DNA of 64,000 nt from Pseudomonadota bacterium (lineage in GTDB: Bacteria; Pseudomonadota; Gammaproteobacteria; Burkholderiales; Burkholderiaceae_C). This document shows, in pieces, positions 48,870 through 57,786 of this stretch. A program made the position numbers and the translations under genes. Where the stretch lies: positions 143,555 through 207,554 of the forward strand of contig JADFIG010000004.1 in NCBI GenBank assembly GCA_022566735.1, in the 5' to 3' direction. Within the stretch, counting starts at the first letter, position 1; each line of letters starts with the position of its first letter. Below the pieces are notes generated by a model. The model searched no databases and was not told the DNA's origin. It saw only the letters and a list, made by a program, of their open reading frames with translations.

Positions 48870-49028
48870 CTACTTGTTTTCGGCCCAGCGCTTGAGCATG
48901 GCGTCCTTCTGCTCGGGCGTCAGCTTGGCGATTCTGTCCTTGGTCTTCTGCAAAGATGCCTTGTGCGCCGCTTCCTGCTCGGGCGTCATGGCAGGTGGCT
49001 TAGCGGACTGCTTCTTGGCTGGCTGCAT
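48870..49028 (-). CDS. Small lysine-rich hypothetical protein
   Basis: 52 residues from the ATG at 49028, preceded by GAGGG. The sequence is hydrophilic: MQPAKKQSAKPPAMTPEQEA, then KASLQKTKDRIAKLTPEQKD and a WAENK end. The TPEQ segment appears twice, and the protein should be helical and charged. There is no signal peptide or known domain. It lies between tRNA-Thr and the broken hsdM, on the opposite strand. A longer reading from 49127 is less likely. Confidence 0.5.
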   Translation of the reverse strand: MQPAKKQSAKPPAMTPEQEAAHKASLQKTKDRIAKLTPEQKDAMLKRWAENK

Positions 49029-49262
49029 GGCTTTTCCCTCTGTTGGCGAGTGTGTCAAAGATACGGCGGCATGCCCCCGTCGGGCAATCAAGCCTACCTG
49101 ACGAACTTCGGTGCCGCTGGTTGGCACGGCAATGGTCAGCCATCAAATCTGCGCCTGGCCGCGTTGACGGGGGGCGATGGCTGCTCAGTTCGCGACTCAC
49201 ATGAGGGAAGGGGGGCAGGGGACGGAGGTGCCATCCGTTTCGCTCTCTAGAATCAGCGGCTT

Positions 49263-50301
49263 ATGGCAAATCAACTTTCACTCGACACCCTGGAGTCCTG
49301 GCTCTGGGAGTCCGCCAACATCCTGCGCGGCTCCATCGACTCGTCGGACTTCAAGAACTACATCTTTGGCCTGCTGTTCCTCAAACGATTCAACGACGTG
49401 TTTGAGGAGCGCGTTGCCCAGTTGATGCAGTTCGAGGGCCTGAGCGCTGCTGAAGCCGAAGAAGAGGTTGAGGACAAGTGGGGGCACTTCCCCGGCGCGG
49501 CCCGCTGGCCTGAGCTCATTGCCAGGGCTGAGAACATTGGCGAAGCGCTGGACAAGGCGTTCGCCACCATCGAAGCGAACAACCCCGAATTGCAGTACGT
49601 GTTGACCGCCACCCAGTACGGTGACAAGCGCGTGCTGTCCGATGCCACCCTGCAGCGCCTGCTGCGCCACTTCAACCAGTACAAGCTGGGCAATGCCGAC
49701 CTTTACAAGGCCGACATGCTGGGCGATGCCTACGAGTACCTCATCAAGCAGTTCGCCGACGACGCGGGCAAGAAGGGCGGCGAGTTCTACACGCCCAAGG
49801 CGGTGGTGCAACTGGTCGTGGAACTCATCGACCCGCAACCCGGCCACAGCGTGTACGACCCCACCTGCGGCAGTGGCGGCATGCTGGTGGAAAGTGCCCA
49901 CCACATCGCCAAGTTGCCTGGTGGCCTGCTTTTGGGCGACAAGCCCAATGTGTTGTTGTTCGGGCAAGAGAAGAACCTCGGCACATGGGCCATTGCCAAG
50001 CTCAACCTCTACCTGCACAACATGCGGGCCGAGATTGAGCGCGGCGACACCTTGGTCGACCCCAAGCACCTCGATGGCGACTACCTGAGGACCTTTGACC
50101 GGGTCATTGCCAACCCACCGTTCTCAGCCAAGCAGTGGTGGTCGCCGCTGGAGCTGGCCAACGAGGCGGAGCAAGAAGGCGACAAGAAGCCCAAGGCGCC
50201 CAACTACAAGCAGGTGAACGACCCCTACGGCCGCTTCGTCTACGGCATCCCGCCGCGTGGCTATGCCGACCTCGCCTTCGCCCAGCACATGCTGGCCAGC
50301 C
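49263..50301 (+). pseudogene. hsdM: Truncated type I restriction-modification DNA methyltransferase subunit
   Basis: The first ~346 of about 500 residues remain. The helical N-terminal domain (ESWLWESANILRGSIDSSDF) and most of the N6-adenine methylase domain are present: motif I DPTCGSGGML from D199, catalytic motif NPPF at 284-287, and RGYADLAFAQHMLAS at the break. The frame then enters the IS21 element and stops at 50324. The C-terminal part and any hsdS or hsdR are gone from this side, so the system is almost certainly inactive. Flanked upstream by accessory debris. Confidence 0.92.
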
Positions 50302-50328
50302 TGTTGAATCACGAGCAAAACTGAGCCA
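50302..50328 (+). repeat. Left terminal inverted repeat of the IS21-family element
   Basis: Starts TGTTGAATCACGAGC and ends CTGAGCCA. The inner repeat TCACGTCC...TTTTGAGCCAC follows at 50343-50363. Confidence 0.92.
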
Positions 50329-50417
50329 CTGAAGGGTCTCCGTCACGTCCAATTTTGAGCCACGTTATCCACCTACCCTGCTGCTTTTTGCAGCAGCGGG
50401 GGACAGGAGTGATCAAC

Positions 50418-51950
50418 GTGAGCACATTGAGCAAATTGCGCCGCATGGTCCACCGTGACCACCTGAGCGTGCGCGAAGCCAGCCGCAGGCTTGGCATCTC
50501 CCGCAACACGGCCACCAAGTGGCTTGAAGCCGATGAGATGGTCGAACCCCGTTATCCCAAGCGGGCGGCCATCCCGAGCGTTCTAGATCCTTACAAGGAA
50601 CAGCTGTCCACCTGGCTGAAGGCCGACAGCCACCGCAACAAGCGCGAGCGCCGTGGCATCAAGGCCATGTTCCGGGCATTGCGGGCCATGGGCTATCCGG
50701 GCAGCCGAGGCCCGGTCTATGAGTTCGCCAAGCGCTGGCAGCAGGCGCAGTCCGATGCGCCCACGCGCATGGCCTTCGTGCCCATGAGTTTCGAGATGGG
50801 CGAGGCCTTCCAGTTCGACTGGAGCTGCGAGTACCTGTTCGTGGGCGGCATGCGCAAACGCCTGGAGGCCGCGCACACCAAGCTGGCGGCCAGCCGCGCC
50901 TTCATGCTCACCGCCTACTTCAGCCAGGCCCACGAGATGCTGTTTGATGCCCACGCGCGGGCCTTTGCTGCCTTCGGTGGCGTGCCCCGCCGGGGCATCT
51001 ACGACAACATGAAGACCGCTGTCGACAAGGTTGGCCAGGGCAAGAGCCGCACGGTCAACGCCCGCTTCGAGGCCATGACGGGCCACTACCTGTTCGAGCC
51101 TGAGTTCTGCAACCGCGCCGCCGGCTGGGAGAAGGGCATTGTCGAGAAGAACGTGCAGGATCGCCGTCGCGGCATCTGGCTGGAGGCGGCCGAACGCCGC
51201 TGGCCTGACCTGGAGAGCCTCAATGCGTGGCTGCACCAGGCCTGCCTGGACGCCTGGCATGAACTGCCGCACCCCGAGTGGCCCGAGCTGACCATTGCCG
51301 ACGTCTGGCAGCAAGAGCAGACGCACCTGATGCCCAACCCTGCGCCATTCGATGGCTATGTCGAGCAGGTGGCACGGGTAACGGCCACCTCGCTGATCCA
51401 CTATCAGCGCAACCGCTACAGCGTGCCTTGCGAGTGGGCGCACGCAACGGTGAGCCTGCGCGCCTATCCTGACCGCTTGGTGGTGGTCGGCCCCAGCACC
51501 GATGCGCCCGAGCCGCCAGTGAGCCTGCCACGCAGTTTTGAGCGTGGGCAGACCTTGTACGACTGGCGCCATTACATCAGCCTGCTCGAACGCAAGCCCG
51601 GGGCCTTGCGCAACGGCGCGCCCTTCAAGACCATGCCCGAGCCCCTGCAACATCTTCAGGCGCACCTGCTGCGCCACCCTGGCGGCGACCGCGTGATGGC
51701 CCAGGTGCTCATGGCGATTACCTTGCACGGGCTCGATGACGTGCTCGTTGCCGTCGAGTTGGCGCTGCAATCCGGCCGCGTGAGCGCCGACCATGTGCTC
51801 AACGTACTGGCCAGGCTCAAGGAACCCGAAGCTGTGCACAGCTTGCCCGAAGCCGCCTTGACTTCACTGACGTTGCAGGAGCCGCCTCAGGCCGATGTGT
51901 CGCGCTATGACCGCCTGCGCCAGATCCAGGAGGGTGACCATGTCCAATGA
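50418..51950 (+). CDS. istA: IS21-family transposase
   Basis: 510 residues from a GTG at 50418, eight bases after AGGAG; other in-frame starts lie upstream. The N-terminal HTH is [20 protein letters not shown]. The DDE catalytic domain (rve) has Asp in [16 protein letters not shown], Asp in [15 protein letters not shown], and Glu in [17 protein letters not shown]. The C-terminal part, with [13 protein letters not shown], is the Mu/IstA DNA-binding barrel. It ends overlapping istB by 11 bases. Confidence 0.95.
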   Translation: MSTLSKLRRMVHRDHLSVREASRRLGISRNTATKWLEADEMVEPRYPKRAAIPSVLDPYKEQLSTWLKADSHRNKRERRGIKAMFRALRAMGYPGSRGPVYEFAKRWQQAQSDAPTRMAFVPMSFEMGEAFQFDWSCEYLFVGGMRKRLEAAHTKLAASRAFMLTAYFSQAHEMLFDAHARAFAAFGGVPRRGIYDNMKTAVDKVGQGKSRTVNARFEAMTGHYLFEPEFCNRAAGWEKGIVEKNVQDRRRGIWLEAAERRWPDLESLNAWLHQACLDAWHELPHPEWPELTIADVWQQEQTHLMPNPAPFDGYVEQVARVTATSLIHYQRNRYSVPCEWAHATVSLRAYPDRLVVVGPSTDAPEPPVSLPRSFERGQTLYDWRHYISLLERKPGALRNGAPFKTMPEPLQHLQAHLLRHPGGDRVMAQVLMAITLHGLDDVLVAVELALQSGRVSADHVLNVLARLKEPEAVHSLPEAALTSLTLQEPPQADVSRYDRLRQIQEGDHVQ

Positions 51951-52770
51951 CATCGCCGCTGGCCTCAAGGGCTTGAGCCTGCACGGCATGGCCAGTGCCT
52001 GGCCTGAACTGCTGGGTATCGCGCGGCTCAAGTCGCTCGACCATGAAGCCTTGCTGCATCAGCTCATCAAGGCCGAGGGAGCGCACCGGGAAGTGCGCTC
52101 CATGGCCTATCAGATGCGCGCTGCCCGATTTCCCCATCACCGCGACCTGGCTGGCTTTGCCTTCGAGCAGGCCCAGGTGGATGAGGCGCTGGTGCGCCAG
52201 CTCCACGAGCTCAAGTTCATCGACTCAGCCCACAACGTGGTGTTCCTGGGTGGACCGGGTACCGGCAAGACTCACCTGGCCACCAGCCTTGGCATTCACG
52301 CCATCCGTGCACATGGCAAGCGGGTGCGCTTCTTCTCCACAGTGGAGCTGGTCAACATGCTGGAGTCCGAGAAAGCACTGGGCAAGGCCGGGCAACTGGC
52401 GCATCGGCTCATGTACGTCGATCTCGTCATCCTCGACGAGATGGGCTATCTACCCTTCAGTCAGGCCGGTGGCGCCTTGCTGTTCCACCTGCTGTCCAAG
52501 CTGTACGAGCGCACCAGCGTGGTCGTCACCACCAACCTGTCGTTCTCGGAGTGGGCCAGCGTGTTTGGCGACGCCAAGATGACCACGGCGCTACTGGACC
52601 GGCTCACCCATCACTGCCACATCGTCGAGACCGGCAATCAGAGCTGGCGATTCAGGCACTCGACGGCACAACCGGCCGCCAGCAAGTCCAACCGCATCAA
52701 AACACCCAAAGGAGCAGACCAGACAGTAGACTTATCCACATCCGAGCAGTCCATTTCTTCGTCAACCTAG
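51940..52770 (+). CDS. istB: IS21-family helper ATPase
   Basis: 276 residues, starting 5 bases after AGGAGGG inside the end of istA. AAA+ ATPase of the DnaC/IstB type that selects target DNA for IstA. Walker A is [17 protein letters not shown], Walker B is [12 protein letters not shown], and sensor/arginine-finger region [17 protein letters not shown]. The last ~30 residues are a non-conserved Ser/Thr tail. Full length, so the element may still be mobile. Confidence 0.95.
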   Translation: MSNDIAAGLKGLSLHGMASAWPELLGIARLKSLDHEALLHQLIKAEGAHREVRSMAYQMRAARFPHHRDLAGFAFEQAQVDEALVRQLHELKFIDSAHNVVFLGGPGTGKTHLATSLGIHAIRAHGKRVRFFSTVELVNMLESEKALGKAGQLAHRLMYVDLVILDEMGYLPFSQAGGALLFHLLSKLYERTSVVVTTNLSFSEWASVFGDAKMTTALLDRLTHHCHIVETGNQSWRFRHSTAQPAASKSNRIKTPKGADQTVDLSTSEQSISSST

Positions 52771-52794
52771 TGGCTCAGTTTTGGACGTGACGCC

Positions 52795-52821
52795 TGGCTC
52801 AGTTTTGCTCGTGATTCAACA
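52795..52821 (-). repeat. Right terminal inverted repeat of the IS21-family element
   Basis: Exact reverse complement of 50302-50328. The inner repeat is at 52770-52790 and starts on the istB stop codon. Confidence 0.92.
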
Positions 52822-53316
52822 CCGGGCGGCGACGATGCGGCCGCGAGGGTGGCGGAGGCCGTCGCTGCGCCTGCTGCGGGCGGGCCGCGCGGCTTGCTGC
52901 TGTACATCGAGGACAACCCGGTCAACGCCATCCTGGTCCAGCAGTTGCTGGCGGGCTGGCCCGATGTCGAGGTGGTGGTCGCGCCCACCGGCGGCGAGGG
53001 CCTGGTGCAGGCCCGCCAGTTGCGGCCCGACCTGGTGCTGCTGGACATGAACCTGCCGGACATGGGCGGGGTCGATGTGCTGCGCAAGCTGCGCTCGGAA
53101 GATGCCACGCGGGGGCTGCGGGTGATCGCGCTGTCGGCGGCCACGCTGCAGGACGACATCGACGCGGCCAAGGCGGCCGGGGCCGATGCCTACTGGACCA
53201 AGCCCATCGATTTCGTGCAGGTGCTCCAGGGGGTCGAGGCCGCGCTGTCAGGCAGGATCCCCGGTGCGCAGACTCAGGGGCAGGCCACCCCGTCGGTGCT
53301 GATGAAAGCCGTCTGA
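52822..53316 (+). pseudogene. C-terminal receiver-domain remnant of a hybrid sensor kinase
   Basis: About 164 in-frame codons continue from the IS border with no start codon of their own until a GTG at 52849. The receiver fold is complete: acidic pair in LLLYIEDNPVNA, phospho-aspartate in LVLLDMNLPDMGG, Ser/Thr in VIALSAATLQDD, and Lys in AYWTKPIDF. YIEDNPVNA- and LQDDI-type sequences are typical of the terminal receiver of PAS-HisKA-HATPase hybrid kinases. The sensor and kinase parts are missing. The end overlaps the converging lipoprotein gene by 43 bases. Confidence 0.85.
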
Positions 53317-53747
53317 TTGCCCTGCTGGGCCAGCGCCGAGGCGCAGCGCAGGACGCGGCCCTCGATGACATCGCGCTCCTGGCTGCGGCAGCCGGTGGCG
53401 CTGGGGCATTGGCGGCTGCGCTGGGTCTCGTAGCCCTGGAAGCGCCAGTTCACGCGCAGCTGGTCCACGGCCCGGGGGGCGCCGTCGCTGTCGCAGCGGC
53501 CCTCGGTGACCCAGGCTTCGACCTGGCGTTCGCTGGCCACGCCGTAGAAGTCGCCCACGAAGCGCAGGTGCAGGCAAAACGGGTTGCTGGTGACGCCGCC
53601 GACGTGCTTGGGTGCCAGGGTGACGCTGTCCACGCGCACCTCGTCGCGGTGGTGCAGCGGTGGCACGGTGCAGGCACCCAGCAGCATGGCGCAGAGCCAC
53701 AGGCTCGGCCAGCCAGACAGGGCGGGGCGCAGGCGGGGCAGGTTCAT
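53274..53747 (-). CDS. Cysteine-rich hypothetical lipoprotein
   Basis: 157 residues from the ATG at 53747 (MNLPRLRPALSG). The lipoprotein signal ends LWLCAMLLGAC. Besides the lipidated cysteine, the mature part has six cysteines (in NPFC, EGRC, SRQC, ATGC, VLRC, VAC), enough for three disulfides. Otherwise no recognised domain. It sits in the periplasm or outer membrane if the signal is right. It starts 66 bases downstream of the stop of the hydrolase gene on the same strand. Confidence 0.7.
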   Translation of the reverse strand: MNLPRLRPALSGWPSLWLCAMLLGACTVPPLHHRDEVRVDSVTLAPKHVGGVTSNPFCLHLRFVGDFYGVASERQVEAWVTEGRCDSDGAPRAVDQLRVNWRFQGYETQRSRQCPSATGCRSQERDVIEGRVLRCASALAQQGNQTAFISTDGVACP

Positions 53748-53812
53748 GCCGGCATTGTGGTGCGCTGCCACCGCGGCGGGTGGGCCGATGTGGCCGGGGT
53801 CTGCGGGTCAGT

Positions 53813-54694
53813 TCAGGCGATGCCCTGGCTCAGGAAGTCCCGCACCTGCTCGGCGGCATGGGCTGGGTCTTCCTGCATGAAGCAGTGGCTGCCCGGGACT
53901 TCGCGGGTCTCCACCGCGTCGTTCATCTGGCGCCAGCGCTGGGCCGACTCGCCCACGAAGGGGAAGGTGTGCTGCGCGTGGAGCAGCAGCACGGGGGTGC
54001 GCACGCGGCCCAGCACGGACCAGAGCCGGTCCGGGCCGGAGCTGAACACCTCGGCTTCGCGGCTGGGCTGGCATTTCAGGCGCACGCCATCGTCCGTTTC
54101 GGCCAGCGCGTGGGTGAGGAAGGCGTCCATGGCCTCGCCGGTCCAGCCTTTGTAGGTGCCGCGGCCGGTGAGGGCGGCGCGGGCCTCGTCCCGGCTGGGC
54201 CAGTGGTCGCGGCGGGCGCGGGCCTGGCGGGCCAGCGGGGTGTGGCGGATGACGCCTGTGAGCTCGCCCAGCGACATGCCCAGCAGCATCGGCGGGGTGA
54301 ACAGCACCGGGTCCAGCAGCACCACACGCTGGAACACGCCGCGGTGCTCTCCCGCGATCAGGGCCGTGAGCACGCCGCCGAAGCTGTGCCCTGCGGCCAC
54401 GTGCGGCACCCCGGCAAAGGCCTGGCCCTGGGCGTGCAGGGCTTCGACGGCCAGGTCGGCACTGCGGTTCCAGCCCACGAAGCGCTCGCCGTGGTCGCTG
54501 TCGCCGTGGCCTTGCGCGTCGCTGAGCCAGAGGTCGAAGTGCTGGCCGAGCTGGCGCAGCATGGGCTCATAGGTGCGGCCGCAAAAGCCGTTGCCGTGCA
54601 GGAAGTGCAGCAGGGGCTTGCCGCTGGGGCGGGAGTGCCAGCCGCGCAGGGTGAAGCCGTGGCGGGTGGGGTGTTGCCAGGAGATCAGTTCCAT
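53813..54694 (-). CDS. Alpha/beta-fold hydrolase
   Basis: 293 residues from the ATG at 54694 (MELISWQHPTRHGFTLRGW); longer readings run through the upstream terminator. LLHFLHGNGFCGRTYEPML is the oxyanion segment, VAAGHSFGGVLTALIAG the nucleophile elbow, and VPGSHCFMQEDPAHAAEQV the histidine. It resembles a haloalkane dehalogenase/esterase-type fold, but the substrate is not evident. The first residues lie just after the thiolase terminator. Confidence 0.85.
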   Translation of the reverse strand: MELISWQHPTRHGFTLRGWHSRPSGKPLLHFLHGNGFCGRTYEPMLRQLGQHFDLWLSDAQGHGDSDHGERFVGWNRSADLAVEALHAQGQAFAGVPHVAAGHSFGGVLTALIAGEHRGVFQRVVLLDPVLFTPPMLLGMSLGELTGVIRHTPLARQARARRDHWPSRDEARAALTGRGTYKGWTGEAMDAFLTHALAETDDGVRLKCQPSREAEVFSSGPDRLWSVLGRVRTPVLLLHAQHTFPFVGESAQRWRQMNDAVETREVPGSHCFMQEDPAHAAEQVRDFLSQGIA

Positions 54695-54712
54695 GGGAAT
54701 GCACAGGCCATG

Positions 54713-54732
54713 AAAAAGCCCCCGAAGGGGCT
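54713..54732 (-). terminator. Terminator of the thiolase gene
   Basis: Minus-strand stem AGCCCC (54732-54727) / GGGGCT (54722-54717) with a TTCG loop, then a T run (54717-54713). It lies between the thiolase stop and the hydrolase start. Confidence 0.82.
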
Positions 54733-54782
54733 GGAGCTCGGGTGGCGGTGCGACGCGCGGTCGAACCCCCGCCTGCGCGGGA

Positions 54783-55967
54783 TCAGACGCGCTCGATGAC
54801 CATGGCGATGCCCTGGCCGCCGCCAATGCACATCGTGATCAGGGCGTAGCGGCCGCCGGTGCGCTGCAGCTCGTAGATGGCCTTGGTCACCAGGATGGCA
54901 CCGGTGGCGCCCACGGGGTGGCCCAGCGAGATGCCCGAACCGTTGGGGTTGGTCTTGTCGTTGGGGAAGCCCATCTCCTTCGACACGGCACAAGCCTGGG
55001 CCGCGAAGGCTTCGTTGGACTCGATCAGGTCCAGGTCAGACACCTTCAGGCCGGCCTTTTCCAGGGCCAGCTTCGAGGCGGGCACGGGGCCGATGCCCAT
55101 GTACTCGGGCTCGACGCCGGCGTGGGCGTAGGACACCAGGCGGGCCAGCGGCTTGAGGCCCAGGGCCTTGGCCTTGTCGGCAGAGGCCATGACCACGGCA
55201 GCGGCGCCATCGTTGAGGGTCGAGGCGTTGCCGGCGGTGACGGTGCCTTCTTCCTTCTTGAAGGCGGGCTTCATCTTGCCCAGGGCGTCGGTCGTGGTGT
55301 CGGCCTTGACGCCTTCGTCGGTGTCGAACAGCACCACGCCCTTGCGGGTCTTGATCTCGACGGGGACGATCTGTTCCTTGAAGCGACCGGCTTCGATGGC
55401 GGCGGCAGCGCGCTGCTGCGACTGCACGGCGTAGGCGTCTTGCTGCTCGCGGGTGATCTCGTGGCGGGCGGCCACGTTCTCGGCGGTGATGCCCATGTGG
55501 ATGTGCAGACGCGGGTCATGCAGGGCGCCCAGCATGAAGTCCAGCATCTTGACGTCGCCCATGCGGGCACCCCAGCGGTTGGAGGTGACCAGGTAGGCGC
55601 CACGGCTCATGGACTCGGCACCGGCGCCGATGGCCACGTCGCAGTCGCCCAGCAGGATGGACTGGGCGGCCGACACGATGGCCTGCAGGCCCGAACCGCA
55701 CAGGCGGTTGACGTTGAAGGCGGGGGTTTCCTGGGGCACGCCGGCGTTCAGGGCTGCCACGCGGCTGATGTAGGCGTCCTGCGGCACGGAGGGGATCACG
55801 TTGCCCAGCACCACATGGCCGACGTCCTTGGGGGCGACGCCAGCGCGCTCCAGCGCGGTCTTGATGACCAGGGCGCCCAGCTCGGCGGGCGGCACGTCCT
55901 TGAGCGAGCCACCGAAGCTGCCGATGGCGGTGCGGGCTGCGCCCACGAAGACGACGTCACGAGTCAT
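54783..55967 (-). CDS. Acetyl-CoA C-acetyltransferase (beta-ketothiolase)
   Basis: 394 residues from the ATG at 55967 (MTRDVVFVGAARTAIG), the conserved family N-terminus. The nucleophile cysteine is in FNVNRLCGSGLQAI, the histidine in SGISLGHPVGATGA, and the second cysteine in ITMCIGGGQGIA. Joins two acetyl-CoA, or cleaves 3-ketoacyl-CoA. It resembles PhaA and BktB. No phaB or phaC is adjacent, so its pathway is unclear. Confidence 0.94.
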   Translation of the reverse strand: MTRDVVFVGAARTAIGSFGGSLKDVPPAELGALVIKTALERAGVAPKDVGHVVLGNVIPSVPQDAYISRVAALNAGVPQETPAFNVNRLCGSGLQAIVSAAQSILLGDCDVAIGAGAESMSRGAYLVTSNRWGARMGDVKMLDFMLGALHDPRLHIHMGITAENVAARHEITREQQDAYAVQSQQRAAAAIEAGRFKEQIVPVEIKTRKGVVLFDTDEGVKADTTTDALGKMKPAFKKEEGTVTAGNASTLNDGAAAVVMASADKAKALGLKPLARLVSYAHAGVEPEYMGIGPVPASKLALEKAGLKVSDLDLIESNEAFAAQACAVSKEMGFPNDKTNPNGSGISLGHPVGATGAILVTKAIYELQRTGGRYALITMCIGGGQGIAMVIERV

Positions 55968-56059
55968 GTTGGTTCCTTCAGGAGGGGGGTGAGACAACAA
56001 CCCTCTATTGTGAGGGCTGTGGGGGCCATCCGTGATGCGGGCCGTTCAGATGCGGTCGT

Positions 56060-56514
56060 TCATCGCGCCACGGGCGGTGTGGCCTGCAGGCGGGCGCGGA
56101 AAGCGTCAGGCACGGGCGCGACCTTCTTGCCGCCGTTGCCAGCGTCCATCACGAAGACGACCCCGGTCTTGCCGCGGGCCACCTCGCGTCCGCTGGCCTG
56201 GTCGCTCAGGCGGAAGACCAGGTCGAAGCCGTACTTGTTGAAGTCGTCGGGCACCATGTCCACGTGCATGGTTTCGCCGTAGAAGCCTTCCGACTTGTAC
56301 TGGGCCATCATGTCGCCCACCACGATGGACAGGCCCTCGATGTCGAACTCGCCGCCGTAGCCCAGCCAGCGGAAGAAGCGCACCCGCGCCTCGGACACCA
56401 GCGTCAGCAGCTGGGCGTTGTCGAGGTGGCCACCCTGGTTGACGGGCTGATGTAGATGGGGATGTCGGTGGAGAACAGGAACTGCGCGGGCAGCTCGAAC
56501 TGGAGGCGGGCCAT
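56060..56514 (-). pseudogene. Acyl-CoA thioesterase (4-hydroxybenzoyl-CoA thioesterase type) with a frameshift
   Basis: From the ATG at 56514 the frame reads MARLQFELPAQFLFSTDIPI and YIS, then leaves the family sequence and stops at 56404-56406. In the next frame the expected continuation VNQGGHLDNAQLLTLVSEA and RVRFFRWLGYGG runs on to the stop at 56060. The break lies at about 56443-56447, and one missing base would explain it. The whole is a single hot-dog thioesterase of about 150 residues. It is either a real lesion or an assembly error. Confidence 0.82.
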
Positions 56515-56606
56515 GGGGGCGGTGCGCGCAAGGCGCTGAACTGCGGAAACCCGCCGATGATATGCGGGTTTCCTCTGGGGTAGGGGCGTGGCGCCGGAGG
56601 ACGCGG

Positions 56607-57764
56607 TCAGCGTGCCGGCACGCCGGCGGGCATCCGGCTGGGGGAGCTGGGGAAGCTGTGGCGCAGGATGCGCCAGATCACCTGGCCGAACTGGCCGGCC
56701 ATGGAGCCGGTGTTGTACTGGATGCCGTAGCGGCGGCAGATGTCGCGCACCACGGGCGCCATCTCGGCGTAGCGGTTGGCCGGCACGTCGGGGAAGAGGT
56801 GGTGCTCGATCTGGTGGCTGAGGTTGCCCGTCAGCACGTGCAGGGCCTGGGTGCCCGACAGGTTGGACGAGCCCAGGATCTGGCGCAGGTACCACTGGGC
56901 GCGGCTTTCGTGCTTGATCACGCTCTTGGGGAAGGTCTGCACGTCGGTGGTGAAGTGGCCGCAGAAGATGACGGTGTAGGTCCAGAGGTTGCGCAGGCCG
57001 TTGGCCACCAGGTTGCCGGTGAACACCGAGGCCCAGGCCGGGCCGGCCAGCAGCGGGAACACCAGGTAGTCCTTGAGGAGCTGGTGGCGCCACTTGCGCA
57101 GCGTCGGCGCGGATTCCTGGATCAGCCCGCGCAGCGAGATGCGGCCCGTGAAGGCGCGGCCCACGCGCAGGTTCTGGATCGCCACGCCCCACTGGAACAT
57201 CAGCGCGAAGATGATGGCGTACAGGGGCTGCAGCAGCGCGCCCGCATACCACTTCTGCTCGGGGAAGATGCGCAACACGTCGTAGCCGATGTCATCGTCC
57301 AGGCCGTGGATGTTGGTGTAAGTGTGGTGCTTGAAGTTGTGGGTCTTGCGCCAGTTGTCGGCGGTGCCGGCGATGTCCCACTCGAAGGTCTTGCCGCGGA
57401 AATGCGGGTCGCCCATCCAGTCGTACTGGCCATGGATGACGTTGTGGCCCAGCTCCATGTTGTCGAGGATTTTCGACAGGGCCAGCACCAGCGCGCCCGT
57501 CAGCCAGACCACCCAGGTCCAGGGCGAGGGCAGGAAGAAGCCGACCACCAGCAGGATGCGGCCGATGACCTCGGTCCAGCGCACGGCGGCGAAGATGCGG
57601 CGGATGTAGCGCGCATCGCGCTCGCCCAGGTCGGCGACGGTGCGCTCGCGCAGGGCCTCGATCTCGGCGCCGAAGTCGGCCAGCTCCTGGGGCGTGAGCG
57701 GGCGCTGGAGACCCCGGTGGATGCCGGGGTGCAGGGAGGGAAGCGTGGCTTGGGCTTGGCTCAT
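56607..57764 (-). CDS. Membrane fatty-acid desaturase (DesA3/DesB-type acyl-CoA delta-9 desaturase)
   Basis: 385 residues. Three histidine boxes hold the di-iron site: HNVIH (107-111), HNFKHH (142-147) and HQIEHH (317-322). Four membrane helices lie in two hairpins (about 68-100 and 180-265). GERDARYIRR and NLVANGLRNLWTYTVIFCGH strongly resemble mycobacterial DesA3 and the Pseudomonas desaturase next to DesC. Inserts a double bond into existing acyl chains under aerobic conditions. The reductase that should feed it electrons lies 22 bases upstream in the same operon. Confidence 0.93.
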   Translation of the reverse strand: MSQAQATLPSLHPGIHRGLQRPLTPQELADFGAEIEALRERTVADLGERDARYIRRIFAAVRWTEVIGRILLVVGFFLPSPWTWVVWLTGALVLALSKILDNMELGHNVIHGQYDWMGDPHFRGKTFEWDIAGTADNWRKTHNFKHHTYTNIHGLDDDIGYDVLRIFPEQKWYAGALLQPLYAIIFALMFQWGVAIQNLRVGRAFTGRISLRGLIQESAPTLRKWRHQLLKDYLVFPLLAGPAWASVFTGNLVANGLRNLWTYTVIFCGHFTTDVQTFPKSVIKHESRAQWYLRQILGSSNLSGTQALHVLTGNLSHQIEHHLFPDVPANRYAEMAPVVRDICRRYGIQYNTGSMAGQFGQVIWRILRHSFPSSPSRMPAGVPAR

Positions 57765-57786
57765 GGGGCGGGGCCTTCCAGAAAAA

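Larger units (their letters stand above)
50302..52821 (+). mobile_element. IS21-family insertion sequence, complete (2520 bp)
   Basis: It begins TG and ends CA, with 27-base perfect terminal inverted repeats (50302-50328 and 52795-52821) and a second inner pair of GAGCCAC repeats. It carries the overlapping istA and istB genes, both intact. The flanks CAGCC and CCGGG show no target duplication. On the left it interrupts hsdM; on the right it abuts the tail of an unrelated hybrid kinase. Confidence 0.95.

Noticed and set aside
50297..52826. Target-site duplication for the IS21-family element
   Set aside because: The 4, 5 and 8 bases on each side (ending CAGCC, starting CCGGG) do not match.
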